Translations under genes and position numbers: made by a program
Source: Bradyrhizobium valentinum
GTDB lineage: Bacteria > Pseudomonadota > Alphaproteobacteria > Rhizobiales > Xanthobacteraceae
Length of the DNA: 33,921 nucleotides
Direction of reading: 5' to 3'
Assembly: GCF_001440405.1 (NCBI RefSeq)
Contig: NZ_LLXX01000134.1
Location: 39,850-73,770, forward strand
The notes under the pieces: generated by a model
Seen by the model: the letters and a program-made list of their open reading frames with translations, nothing else
Told to the model about the DNA's origin: nothing
The model's database searches: none
Shown: piece after piece, positions 26,899 to 33,921 of the stretch
How positions within the stretch are numbered: the first letter of the stretch is position 1
How the letters are laid out: the number at the start of each line of letters is the position of its first letter

Positions 26899-27558
26899 AT
26901 GCTGCGCGTCGACGTCACCAAACAGCTCGGCGAGTTCTCGCTCGAAGCCTCGTTCGAAAGCCAGGGCCGGGTCACCGGCCTGTTCGGCGCGTCCGGCGCC
27001 GGCAAGACCTCGCTGATCAACATGATCGCCGGGCTGTTGCGGCCTGACCGCGGTATTATCGCGCTGGACAACGAGACGCTCGACGATACATCCGCAGGCG
27101 TCCACGTGCCGCCGCATCGTCGGCGCATCGGCTACGTGTTCCAGGACGCACGGCTGTTTCCGCATCTCGACGTGCGGCAAAATCTCGACTACGGCCGGCG
27201 CATGAACCGGCTCGCCGAAGATCAAGCGCAGCACGCGCGGATCACTGATCTGCTCGATATCGGCCATTTGCTCGACCGCCGTCCCGGCCAGCTCTCCGGC
27301 GGCGAACGCCAGCGCGTCGCCCTTGGCCGCGCGCTGCTATCGAAGCCGCGCCTGCTGCTGCTCGATGAGCCGCTGGGCTCGCTCGACGAGAGCCGCAAGG
27401 AGGAGATCCTGCCCTATCTGGTGCGGCTGCGCGACGAGGGCATTCCGATGGTCTATGTCAGCCACGACGCGGCCGAACTGCGTCAGCTCGCGACGCAGAT
27501 CGTGATGCTCAAGCGCGGCCGCGTGACCGCGCTCGGCGGCGTCAAGGTGCTGACGTAA
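26899..27558 (+). CDS. modC: Molybdate ABC transporter ATP-binding protein, lacking the C-terminal regulatory domain
   Basis: The 219-residue ATPase has Walker A GASGAGKT (30-37), the signature LSGGE (132-136), Walker B LLLLDEP (152-158) and the switch His189. The protein ends just after the nucleotide-binding domain (RGRVTALGGVKVLT), whereas classical ModC is about 350 residues with a TOBE/Mop molybdate-binding domain. That domain would normally give feedback inhibition by molybdate. A palindromic repeat starts 8 bp after the stop, so a 3' truncation by repeat insertion is possible, but short ModC proteins may also be normal in this group. ATG 26899 follows modB directly. Confidence 0.9.
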   Translation: MLRVDVTKQLGEFSLEASFESQGRVTGLFGASGAGKTSLINMIAGLLRPDRGIIALDNETLDDTSAGVHVPPHRRRIGYVFQDARLFPHLDVRQNLDYGRRMNRLAEDQAQHARITDLLDIGHLLDRRPGQLSGGERQRVALGRALLSKPRLLLLDEPLGSLDESRKEEILPYLVRLRDEGIPMVYVSHDAAELRQLATQIVMLKRGRVTALGGVKVLT

Positions 27559-27565
27559 CTTCTTC

Positions 27566-27649
27566 GTAGGATGGGTGGAGCGCAGCGATACCCATCAATT
27601 CGGTCGAGAGGAAAAGATGATGGGTTTCGCTGCGCTCTACCCATCCTAC
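27566..27649. repeat. Inverted-repeat element between modC and ilvD
   Basis: Two 31-bp arms (27566-27596 and 27619-27649) are inverted copies with two mismatches, beginning GTAGGATGGGT and ending in its complement. The 22-bp centre is AG-rich. The element lies between convergent modC and ilvD, 7 bp from one stop and 5 bp from the other, and should act as a two-way terminator. It resembles another common Bradyrhizobium intergenic repeat. Confidence 0.85.
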
Positions 27650-27654
27650 AAGAC

Positions 27655-29499
27655 TTACTCAGGAACGATGCGCACCGCGCCGCGGGCGGCGCTCGTCGTC
27701 AGCGCCGCGTAGGCCTTCAGCGCCATCGTCACGTTGCGGCTGCGCTTCTTGGCGGGCTTCCACGCCTGTGCGCCGCGGGCCAGCATGGCTTCACGTCGCT
27801 TCGCCAGCGTGGCGTCATCGACCATCAGGCTGATCGAACGGGCGGGGATGTCGATGCTGATGCGATCTCCATCCTCCACGAGGCCGATCAGGCCGCCTTC
27901 GGCGGCTTCCGGCGAGATGTGCCCGATCGACAGGCCCGAGGAGCCGCCGGAGAAGCGGCCGTCGGTGATCAGCGCGCAGACCTTTCCGAGCCCCTTCGAT
28001 TTCAGATAGCTGGTCGGGTACAGCATCTCCTGCATGCCGGGACCGCCGCGCGGTCCCTCATAACGGACCACGACGACGTCGCCGGCCTTGATCTTGCCGC
28101 CCAAAATGCCTTCGACCGCTGCGTCCTGGCTTTCGAATATCCGCGCCGGCCCTTCGAACTTCAGAATGCTCTCATCGACGCCTGCGGTCTTCACGATGCA
28201 GCCGTCGAGCGCAAGGTTGCCCGACAGCACCGCCAAGCCGCCGTCCTTTGAGAACGCATGCTCGGCGTCGCGGATGCAGCCCGTCGCACGGTCGGTATCG
28301 AGTTCCTCGAACCGGCGCTCCTGGCTGAACGCGACTTGCGTCGGCACGTTGCCTGGCGCCGCCGTGAAGAACTTGCGGACGCTTTCGCTCTTGGTGCGGA
28401 CGATGTCCCAGCGGCCGAGCGCGTCCTCCAGCGTCTTGGAGTGAACCATCGGCAGGCCGCGGTTGAGCAGGCCGGCGCGGTCGAGCTCGCCGAGGATGGC
28501 CATCACGCCGCCGGCACGGTGGACGTCTTCCAGATGCACATCCGCCACCGACGGCGCCACCTTGCACAGAACAGGCACCCGCCGCGACAGGCGATCGATA
28601 TCCTGCATCGTGAACGGCACCTGCCCTTCATGGGCGGCAGCCAACAGATGCAGCACGGTGTTGGTCGAGCCGCCCATGGCGATGTCGAGCGTCATGGCGT
28701 TCTCGAACGCCTTGAAGTTCGCGATCATGCGCGGCAGCGCGGTTTCATCATCCTGCTCATAATAGCGCCGCGCCAGATCGACGATCAGATGTCCGGCCTC
28801 GACGAACAGGCCCTTTCGGTCGGCATGGGTGGCCAGCACCGAGCCGTTGCCCGGCAGCGCCAGCCCCAGCGCCTCGGTAAGGCAGTTCATGGAATTGGCC
28901 GTGAACATGCCCGAGCAGGAGCCGCAGGTCGGACAGGCCGAGCGCTCGATCACTTCCACGTCGGCGTCGCTGACATTGCTGTCGGCCGCTGCGACCATGG
29001 CGTCGATCAGGTCCACCGCGCGGACCTTGCCCTTGAGGTTGACCTTGCCGGATTCCATCGGACCGCCCGAGACGAACACGGTCGGGATGTTGATCCGCAG
29101 CGCCGCCATCAGCATGCCGGGCGTGATCTTGTCGCAGTTGGAGATGCACACCATGGCGTCGGCGCAATGCGCGTTGACCATGTACTCGACGCTGTCGGCG
29201 ATGATTTCACGCGATGGGAGGCTGTAGAGCATGCCGTCATGGCCCATCGCGATGCCGTCATCGACCGCGATCGTGTTGAACTCTTTCGCGACGCCGCCCG
29301 CCTTCTCGATCTCGCGCGCGACGAGCTGGCCGAGATCCTTCAGGTGCACGTGGCCGGGCACGAACTGGGTGAACGAATTGACCACGGCGATGATCGGCTT
29401 GCCAAAGTCCTCGTTCTTCATGCCGGTGGCACGCCAGAGGCCGCGGGCGCCCGCCATGTTGCGGCCGTGGGTCGTGGTTCGGGAACGGTAGGCGGGCAT
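27655..29499 (-). CDS. ilvD: Dihydroxy-acid dehydratase
   Basis: The 614-residue enzyme dehydrates dihydroxy-isovalerate and dihydroxy-methylvalerate in valine, isoleucine and leucine biosynthesis. It closely follows the Escherichia coli IlvD pattern: the N-terminus YRSRTTTHGRNMAGARGLWR, then VDDGIAMGH for magnesium. NCDKITPG holds Cys122, and SACPTCGSCSGMFTANSMNC holds Cys195; both cysteines are iron-sulfur ligands. The position of the first cysteine in [2Fe-2S] homologues is not cysteine here (FVPGH), which points to the oxygen-sensitive [4Fe-4S] type. ATG 29499 has AAAGGAC upstream; a longer open frame to 29592 is not family-like. Confidence 0.97.
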   Translation of the reverse strand: MPAYRSRTTTHGRNMAGARGLWRATGMKNEDFGKPIIAVVNSFTQFVPGHVHLKDLGQLVAREIEKAGGVAKEFNTIAVDDGIAMGHDGMLYSLPSREIIADSVEYMVNAHCADAMVCISNCDKITPGMLMAALRINIPTVFVSGGPMESGKVNLKGKVRAVDLIDAMVAAADSNVSDADVEVIERSACPTCGSCSGMFTANSMNCLTEALGLALPGNGSVLATHADRKGLFVEAGHLIVDLARRYYEQDDETALPRMIANFKAFENAMTLDIAMGGSTNTVLHLLAAAHEGQVPFTMQDIDRLSRRVPVLCKVAPSVADVHLEDVHRAGGVMAILGELDRAGLLNRGLPMVHSKTLEDALGRWDIVRTKSESVRKFFTAAPGNVPTQVAFSQERRFEELDTDRATGCIRDAEHAFSKDGGLAVLSGNLALDGCIVKTAGVDESILKFEGPARIFESQDAAVEGILGGKIKAGDVVVVRYEGPRGGPGMQEMLYPTSYLKSKGLGKVCALITDGRFSGGSSGLSIGHISPEAAEGGLIGLVEDGDRISIDIPARSISLMVDDATLAKRREAMLARGAQAWKPAKKRSRNVTMALKAYAALTTSAARGAVRIVPE

Positions 29500-29629
29500 G
29501 GTCTGTCCTTTTGGATCGGGAAAGGCGTCTTTTAGACGGTGAGCCCTGCCGATTAAAGCGCCTTGGCGCAGGGTCGCCATGCGCGGGCCCACCCAAAACG
29601 GGACAGGAACGAGCCTCCCCGGCCCCCCG

Positions 29630-29778
29630 CTAGTTCTACTGCGTCACAGCCGGTCAAACCCCTCGTCCTGAGGAGCCCGCGAAAAGCGGGCGTCTCGAAG
29701 GATGTAGGCCACAGACGGGGTTTCACGGTTCGAGACGCGCTCCGCGCTCCTCACCATGAGGGCTCGCAGTAGAACTAG
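29630..29778. repeat. Large palindromic element (family A-related) enclosing a stop codon
   Basis: A perfect 14-bp inverted repeat (CTAGTTCTACTGCG at 29630-29643 and its complement at 29765-29778) encloses a core with family-A style arms (CCTCGTCCTGAGGAG and CTCCTCACCATGAGG). The stop codon of the CoA-transferase gene (29775-29777) falls inside the right outer arm. The element separates ilvD from the upstream-lying CoA-transferase on the same strand and is a likely terminator. Confidence 0.8.
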
Positions 29779-30968
29779 ACCACCTCGCGCACGCGCAGTT
29801 CCGCGATCGCGCCTCCGTCATAGCCGAGCGAGGCCAGCACCTCCTCGGTATGGGCGCTGAGCGCGGGGGCCATGCGGTCGAGCCGGCCGCCGCCATGGGC
29901 GAGCTGAAAGCCGCTGCCGGCAAAGCGCAGGCGGCCATAGGGCGTATCGATCTCCTGAATGGCGCCGCGCGCGGCGATCTGCGGATGGTCGATCACTTCC
30001 TCGACCTTCCAGATGCTGGCGCAGGGCGCGCCCGCGGCCTCCAGGACCTTCTCCCACTCGCGCGGGTCCTTTTTCGAAAGCGCCTCCTCGATGATGGCCC
30101 GCAGAGCCTTCTCGTTTTCCTGGCGGGCGAACCAGTCAGCGAAGCGGGGATCGTCCAGCGCATCGGCTCGATCAAGCGCGGTCATCAACGCGCGGTATTG
30201 TTTCTCGCTGTTGACGGCCAGCAGCAGATAACCCTCGCCCGCCCTAAACAGATTGGCGGTCGGCCGGCGGCTCACGGCCTGATTGCCGGAGAGCTGCTGG
30301 CGGTGGCCGGCGACCGAGTAGTCCGCGACCTGCCCGGACAGGAACGCCAGCGTCGCCTCCAGCATGGAGACGTCGACCAGTTGCCCTTTGCCGGTGTGGG
30401 TGCGCTGGAACAGGGCGCTGGATACGCCGAAGGCTGCGGTGGCGCCCGACAACACGTCGCAGACCGCGAAGCCTGCCCGCGTCGGCCCGGTCTCGGCATG
30501 GCCGGTGATCGACATGATGCCCGAGAGCGCCTGGATCTTGCCATCGTAGCCGGCGCCCAGCCGCTCCGGCCCGGTCTGGCCAAAACCTGAAATGGCGCAA
30601 TAGATCAGCCGCGGATTGATCTCCGAGAGCGCGGCGTAGCCGATGCCGAGCTTGTCCATCACGCCGGGCCGGAAATTCTCCATCACCACGTCGGCCTGCG
30701 CGGCGAGTTGCTTGACGATGGCGATCGCTTCCGGTTTTTGCAGATCGAGCGTCAGGCTTCGCTTATTGCCGTTGATGGCCTGCCAGCCCGGCGCGAGGCC
30801 GCGCTCGGCCCATTCGCGGCTCAGCGGCGTGCGGCGCATATCCTCGCCTTCGCGACGCTCCACCTTGATGACGTCGGCCCCGAGCAGCGCGAGCTGGTAG
30901 CTCGCATAGGGGCCAGCCAGCACCTGCGTGAAGTCGAGAATCTTCACGCCTTCGAACGGTCGGGTCAA
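29775..30968 (-). CDS. CaiB/BaiF (class III) CoA-transferase family protein
   Basis: The 397-residue protein transfers CoA between an acyl-CoA donor and a carboxylic acid. The N-terminal GVKILDFTQVLAGPYASYQL, then ADVIKVERREGEDMRR, the NGNKRSLTLDL segment and VMENFRPGVMDKLG are characteristic. The catalytic aspartate is probably Asp171 in AVCDVLSG. The start is TTG at 30968, chosen because AGGAGG lies 8 nt upstream and the family begins here; a longer frame to 31115 would only translate the repeat at 30985-31129. It may be co-transcribed with the GrdB-like gene upstream, across that repeat. Substrates are unknown; formyl-, succinyl- or other short-chain CoA are possible. Confidence 0.9.
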   Translation of the reverse strand: MTRPFEGVKILDFTQVLAGPYASYQLALLGADVIKVERREGEDMRRTPLSREWAERGLAPGWQAINGNKRSLTLDLQKPEAIAIVKQLAAQADVVMENFRPGVMDKLGIGYAALSEINPRLIYCAISGFGQTGPERLGAGYDGKIQALSGIMSITGHAETGPTRAGFAVCDVLSGATAAFGVSSALFQRTHTGKGQLVDVSMLEATLAFLSGQVADYSVAGHRQQLSGNQAVSRRPTANLFRAGEGYLLLAVNSEKQYRALMTALDRADALDDPRFADWFARQENEKALRAIIEEALSKKDPREWEKVLEAAGAPCASIWKVEEVIDHPQIAARGAIQEIDTPYGRLRFAGSGFQLAHGGGRLDRMAPALSAHTEEVLASLGYDGGAIAELRVREVV

Positions 30969-30984
30969 TTCAGTTTCCTCCTCT

Positions 30985-31129
30985 CTTCCCTCTCCCCTTG
31001 TGGGAGAGGGTGGCTTCGCGAAGCGAAGACGGATGAGGGGTTCTCTCCGCGAGTGCCGAGTGCGCTGTGAGATACCACTCATCCGGCAGCCTTCGGCTGC
31101 CACCTTCTCCCACAAGGGGAGAAGGGAAG
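30985..31129. repeat. Inverted-repeat element between CoA-transferase and GrdB-like genes
   Basis: Arms of about 29 bp (CTTCCCTCTCCCCTTGTGGG side and its near-complement) enclose a centre with two smaller hairpins (TTCGCGAAGCGAA and GGCAGCCTTCGGCTGCC). The left edge is only a few bases from the Shine-Dalgarno sequence of the CoA-transferase gene, so it forms most of that gene's leader. A related element with similar outer arms is at 32197-32346. Confidence 0.8.
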
Positions 31130-31136
31130 TAACCCG

Positions 31137-32066
31137 TCACGCCGCGCGGTTGCCGCGCGCGATCTCTTTCTGCTTGTCGAACTCGGCGCGACGCCGCGCC
31201 AGTTCTTCCGGGCTCATCTGCGCGATGTTGTTATAGTCGAGCTTCCAGGAGGCATCCTCGCTCCAGCGCAGCGGCGACTGCACCGTGGTACGCGCGCCGG
31301 GAGCGGACTCCAACAGCCGCAGCGCCAGTTCGAGCGTCAGCGCCTGCGATTCCACGTCGTGCGGCTTGCCGGCGGAATTGCCGAGCGGGAAATCCGAAAA
31401 CAGGAAGCGCGGCGCGGCCGCGTGCTCGACGATGTCCTTGGCGCACCCCATGACGACGGTGGCGATGCCATTGGTTTCGAGATGACGCGCGACCAGTGCC
31501 GACGTCTGATGACATACCGGGCAGTTCGGCACGATGACGGCGACATCGACTTCATCGGCGAGACAGCGGGCAAGGATGTCGGGCGCATCGACATCGATGG
31601 TGACGCGGTGACTGCGATTGGTCGGCGCACCGAAGAAGCGTGGCGCCACCTCGCCGATCCGGCCCGAGGCGGCGGCTTTCAGAAGCTGCGGCAATGGGAA
31701 CCAGGTGCCGCTGTCGGTCGCGGTGGTGTGCTTGCGGTCGTAGCCAATATGCGAGATCCGCAAATCGTGCTGCTTGGCCGTGTCGCCATCATAGACTTGG
31801 TAGAACTTGGCACTACCATTATACGCCGCACCCGGGCCCTGATCGCCCTTGGTGGGATCATATTGGGCCGCGGTGGTGACGATGGTGACGCGCGATTGCG
31901 CGAGCGGCTTTTTCAGCGCCTGGAACGGCGCTTCGACATAGTGGGCCCAGCGGTAGGGCGTGGTGTAGCCGATCGCCGCGTAATAATCGCGGGTCCGCTG
32001 CATATAGGGAATCGGCGCATCGTAATCGGGCGCAAAGCCGAGCTGATCGTCGAGGGGGCCGGACAT
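31137..32066 (-). CDS. GrdB-like (glycine/sarcosine/betaine reductase B-type) protein, cysteine form
   Basis: The 309-residue protein resembles the selenoprotein B subunit of glycine, betaine, sarcosine or D-proline reductases, but has an ordinary CxxC (Cys182 and Cys185) in VIVPNCPVCHQTSALVARHL. The core also includes HIGYDRKHTTATDSGTWFPL and the conserved end FPLGNSAGKPHD. No GrdA, GrdC, GrdD or thioredoxin-like partner is visible and the host appears aerobic, so classical glycine reduction is unlikely. A redox reaction on a small amine or acid is an inference only. ATG 32066 has AGGAG at 8 nt. It lies upstream of the CoA-transferase on the same strand. Confidence 0.75.
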   Translation of the reverse strand: MSGPLDDQLGFAPDYDAPIPYMQRTRDYYAAIGYTTPYRWAHYVEAPFQALKKPLAQSRVTIVTTAAQYDPTKGDQGPGAAYNGSAKFYQVYDGDTAKQHDLRISHIGYDRKHTTATDSGTWFPLPQLLKAAASGRIGEVAPRFFGAPTNRSHRVTIDVDAPDILARCLADEVDVAVIVPNCPVCHQTSALVARHLETNGIATVVMGCAKDIVEHAAAPRFLFSDFPLGNSAGKPHDVESQALTLELALRLLESAPGARTTVQSPLRWSEDASWKLDYNNIAQMSPEELARRRAEFDKQKEIARGNRAA

Positions 32067-32196
32067 TGTGTTTCTCCTGCGTTTCCACCGCGCGCGTAAG
32101 ATCGATTTTCGGGAAGACTAGAGATAGTCGGCCGGTTCCTCAACTGCCGAAAGTGCAACTCAAACCCGCATGACCGGCGACCAGCGCTGCGGCCTC

Positions 32197-32346
32197 TTCT
32201 CCCTCGCCCCGCTCTTCGCGGGGAGAGGGTTGGGGTGAGGGGCTCTCTCCACACGCACGACGCCAATCGATAGACCTGCACCCCCTCACCCGAAATTCGC
32301 GCTCCGCGCAAATTTCGACCTCTCCCCGCAAGCGGGGCGAGGTGAA
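32197..32346. repeat. Inverted-repeat element, related to that at 30985-31129
   Basis: The element runs from TTCTCCCTCGCCCCGC to the near-complementary GCGGGGCGAGGTGAAG, with internal hairpins such as CGCTCCGCGCAAATT. It sits upstream of the GrdB-like gene in a 679-bp gene-free stretch and has no coding sense. Confidence 0.75.
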
Positions 32347-32437
32347 GAAAGAGCCCGGACGCACCTCTACGCTCGCAGGCGACGCGCGCCCCGAGCTGAT
32401 GCGACGGCTCGTGTCCCCCGAAATGACACGGAGAGCT

Positions 32438-32536
32438 GTCATGCCCGCGAAGGCGGGCATCCAGTACGCCGCGGCCTATCGGTTCAATCATTGACGTCTC
32501 TGGAATACTGGATCACCCGCCTTCGCGGGTGATGAC
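32438..32536. repeat. Inverted-repeat element (GTCATGCCCGCGAAGGCGGG type)
   Basis: The ends carry hairpins CCCGCGAAGGCGGG and CCCGCCTTCGCGGG within the inverted frame GTCATGCC/GGTGATGAC, and a centre including ATCCAGTA/TACTGGAT inverted boxes. This layout is widespread in proteobacterial intergenic DNA. It is adjacent to but distinct from the element at 32197-32346. Confidence 0.8.
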
Positions 32537-32584
32537 GACGGAATATGAGGTGGCGTTCTCGCGGCGCATTGCGTCCGAGGTTTG

Positions 32585-32720
32585 CTATCAACTTCCCGCC
32601 CTCTTAGTCAGAGGGCGCAGGGAAGACCGGGTGCGCGCTGCACCCGCGGTCTCGTGTGCAATGTGCACAAAGAAGTGCGCACACGAGCATACAGGTCCAG
32701 CGGGTTTGTGACACTCATCG
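32585..32720. repeat. Probable remnant of another dispersed repeat
   Basis: The stretch holds three GC-rich hairpins in a row (CGCCCTCTTAGTCAGAGGGCG, then GGGTGC-GCGC-TGCACCC, then TCGTGTGC paired with GCACACGA). From memory it resembles a longer sequence found repeatedly in Bradyrhizobium intergenic regions. Together with the two elements before it, it completes a repeat-filled spacer of 679 bp (32067-32745) without any gene. Confidence 0.5.
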
Positions 32721-32745
32721 TAAGTCCCACACGTTAAACGTCAGC

Positions 32746-33198
32746 TCAAACGTCTTCTTCGATTGCAAATGGTCCGCGAAAGAGCGCCTTGATGCTTTCA
32801 TCGTCCATCTCCCCGCCCAAACGGGCCATTTCCTTCAACACCCGGGAGCACGTGGTGTAGGACAGAAAAGAATCATTCGTGGCATTCTTCATTCTGAACC
32901 AGTTCGTAAACTGGCTGCATAAGGAGACAGCTTCCGCGCTTTCAGCGGAGTTGCCTTCGTCAATGTCGGCCTGTTTGACGGCGCCGCTGACGAGCTTGTC
33001 GTTCAAGTCCACGAATTTGTTCCAGACTTCTGGCGTCGCGCGAGCCATCCGAACAACCGAGAGTAAATTCGACATCTTCGCCGGAGGCGTATCCGGCTCC
33101 TCGATGTTTGACCGGCCGCCACTGGCCTTGGAGCGAGCCTCTTCCCAAGCCCACAGCTCGTATTGCCACGGATAGTATTGGTTCTTCTGATCTGTCAT
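32746..33198 (-). CDS. Hypothetical protein (150 aa)
   Basis: The predicted product begins MTDQKNQYYPWQYELWAWEE, is largely helical and polar, and ends FRGPFAIEEDV. It has no signal peptide, membrane segment or recognised motif; two cysteines and several tryptophans are scattered. Codon use is less GC-rich than in the neighbours, suggesting recent acquisition. ATG 33198 is preceded by a purine-rich AGGCGGCGA; an upstream in-frame start adds four residues. It lies between a repeat-rich spacer and the antiporter gene on the same strand, about 90 bp downstream of the latter. Coding status is likely but not certain. Confidence 0.6.
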   Translation of the reverse strand: MTDQKNQYYPWQYELWAWEEARSKASGGRSNIEEPDTPPAKMSNLLSVVRMARATPEVWNKFVDLNDKLVSGAVKQADIDEGNSAESAEAVSLCSQFTNWFRMKNATNDSFLSYTTCSRVLKEMARLGGEMDDESIKALFRGPFAIEEDV

Positions 33199-33287
33199 TC
33201 GCCGCCTCAATCACATTCGATGAGCGCCCGCTTAAGCTCGTAGCGCGGATTGGAGCCGAAGGCGTAATTCGCCCCTACGCACTTAAT

Positions 33288-33921
33288 TCAGACCCCCGCT
33301 ACCGAGGCCCAGACCTCCGCAAGCTTGCGCCTCAACGCCTGCCGGCGCGTCAGGGGCACGGCCTCCTCCTCATCCTCCGGCAGGCGAAGGCCAACCACGT
33401 TGACCCGGCCGCCACTGATGCTGCGCGCGACAAGAACGATGGGATCAAGCGCGAGTTCGGCGCCTTCCTTCGGCGCGCGATCCAGATGAATGTCAAAGTA
33501 ATCCGCCAGCGTCAGCTTCGCCTGCTCTTCTCCGGCCGATACGCCATAGATCTCAGCCAGTTCGCCGAGCGTGTGCTCACCCGATACCATGAAATCGCCG
33601 AGCAGATGCGGATCGGGCGCCGAGCTCGGCGCCATGTCGACAAAGAAGCGATCGAGCGCCTCCGCCTTTTCCGGCGGCGCCAGCAGATAGACGTAATCAC
33701 CCGGTTCGACCGGATCGGCCTCGGCAGGTGAAAGAATCCGCTCGTCGCGGATCACCAGCGTCGGTTTCGACCAGGACGGGATGAGGCCGCGCCGAAAATA
33801 GAGGCTCTTCGGCCGCACCGGATAGCCGACCAATTGCTGTTCGAGCTGGCCCGGCAGATCGAGCTCGACGCGCCGCGGACCGCGGTCGGCGCGCGGCAGC
33901 GCCACGTGCAGCCAGCGCGCC
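33288..33921 (-). CDS. Potassium/proton antiporter, C-terminal cytoplasmic part (NhaP2/CvrA type, partial)
   Basis: The frame is open to the edge of the window, so only about 210 C-terminal residues are visible. They comprise a TrkA-C-like domain (VELDLPGQLEQQLVGYPVR, through GDYVYLLAPPEKAEAL) and a CorC/HlyC-type transporter-associated domain (FMVSGEHTLGELAEIYGV, then DIVLVARSISGG-like strands near the end). This arrangement is typical of the regulatory tail of CPA1 K+/H+ antiporters of the NhaP2/CvrA group, which expel potassium from the cytoplasm. The membrane domain lies beyond the window. Translation stops at 33288-33290. Confidence 0.85.
   Translation of the reverse strand, partial: ARWLHVALPRADRGPRRVELDLPGQLEQQLVGYPVRPKSLYFRRGLIPSWSKPTLVIRDERILSPAEADPVEPGDYVYLLAPPEKAEALDRFFVDMAPSSAPDPHLLGDFMVSGEHTLGELAEIYGVSAGEEQAKLTLADYFDIHLDRAPKEGAELALDPIVLVARSISGGRVNVVGLRLPEDEEEAVPLTRRQALRRKLAEVWASVAGV

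Noticed and set aside
28258..29535. A 425-codon open frame antisense to ilvD
   Set aside because: Histidine/arginine-rich shadow of a strongly conserved gene.
30969..31115. N-terminal extension of the CoA-transferase by 49 residues
   Set aside because: The extension translates the palindromic repeat, while an AGGAGG-preceded TTG matches the family start.

Overview
The window reads as chromosome of a GC-rich alphaproteobacterium of the Bradyrhizobium/Rhodopseudomonas group. The grounds are protein-level resemblance, the gene order ending in chvI-chvG-hprK-EIIA-HPr near pckA, and several families of short palindromic intergenic repeats that I associate with Bradyrhizobium. The assignment comes from recall; no database was searched. 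No tRNA, rRNA or CRISPR array was seen.

Layout. 1-5.4 kb: the end of an acyl-CoA thioesterase-like gene, arginase, and pckA convergent with arginase across a perfect hairpin. A 0.5-kb spacer upstream of pckA holds a perfect FNR/FixK-type box, followed by a HugZ-like flavin/haem protein. 4.7-8.7 kb: the response regulator ChvI, its kinase ChvG, a short HPr kinase, a mannose-type EIIA and HPr, apparently one transcription unit joining envelope/acid sensing to a regulatory phosphotransferase system. 8.8-13.2 kb: an SDR oxidoreductase and a GT39 membrane glycosyltransferase on the minus strand, then lepA.

13.1-16.3 kb is the most unusual part. The last 75 bp of lepA are repeated 3,084 bp downstream, with two synonymous differences. 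Between the copies lie an 843-residue metallophosphoesterase with a large uncharacterised C-terminal part ending in a GAF-like region, and a possible 59-residue ORF. This looks like a small element integrated at the 3' end of lepA, with attL/attR-like repeats and a restored stop codon. A decayed GNAT acetyltransferase gene follows directly.

17-25.2 kb: an MFS transporter, a frameshifted acyl-CoA dehydrogenase-type gene, a DUF1801 protein, a five-hairpin repeat between convergent genes, a PAS-GGDEF-EAL protein with a degenerate GGDEF motif, a phytanoyl-CoA dioxygenase-like protein, the murein endopeptidase MepA, and a Spy/CpxP-like periplasmic protein. 25.4-33.9 kb: modABC, with a ModC lacking the usual C-terminal regulatory domain, then ilvD, a CaiB-type CoA-transferase, a cysteine-containing GrdB-like protein, a repeat-rich spacer, an unrecognised lower-GC gene, and the 3' part of a potassium/proton antiporter gene.

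Most spacers between convergent or loosely linked genes carry long inverted repeats that probably act as terminators or mRNA-stabilising hairpins.
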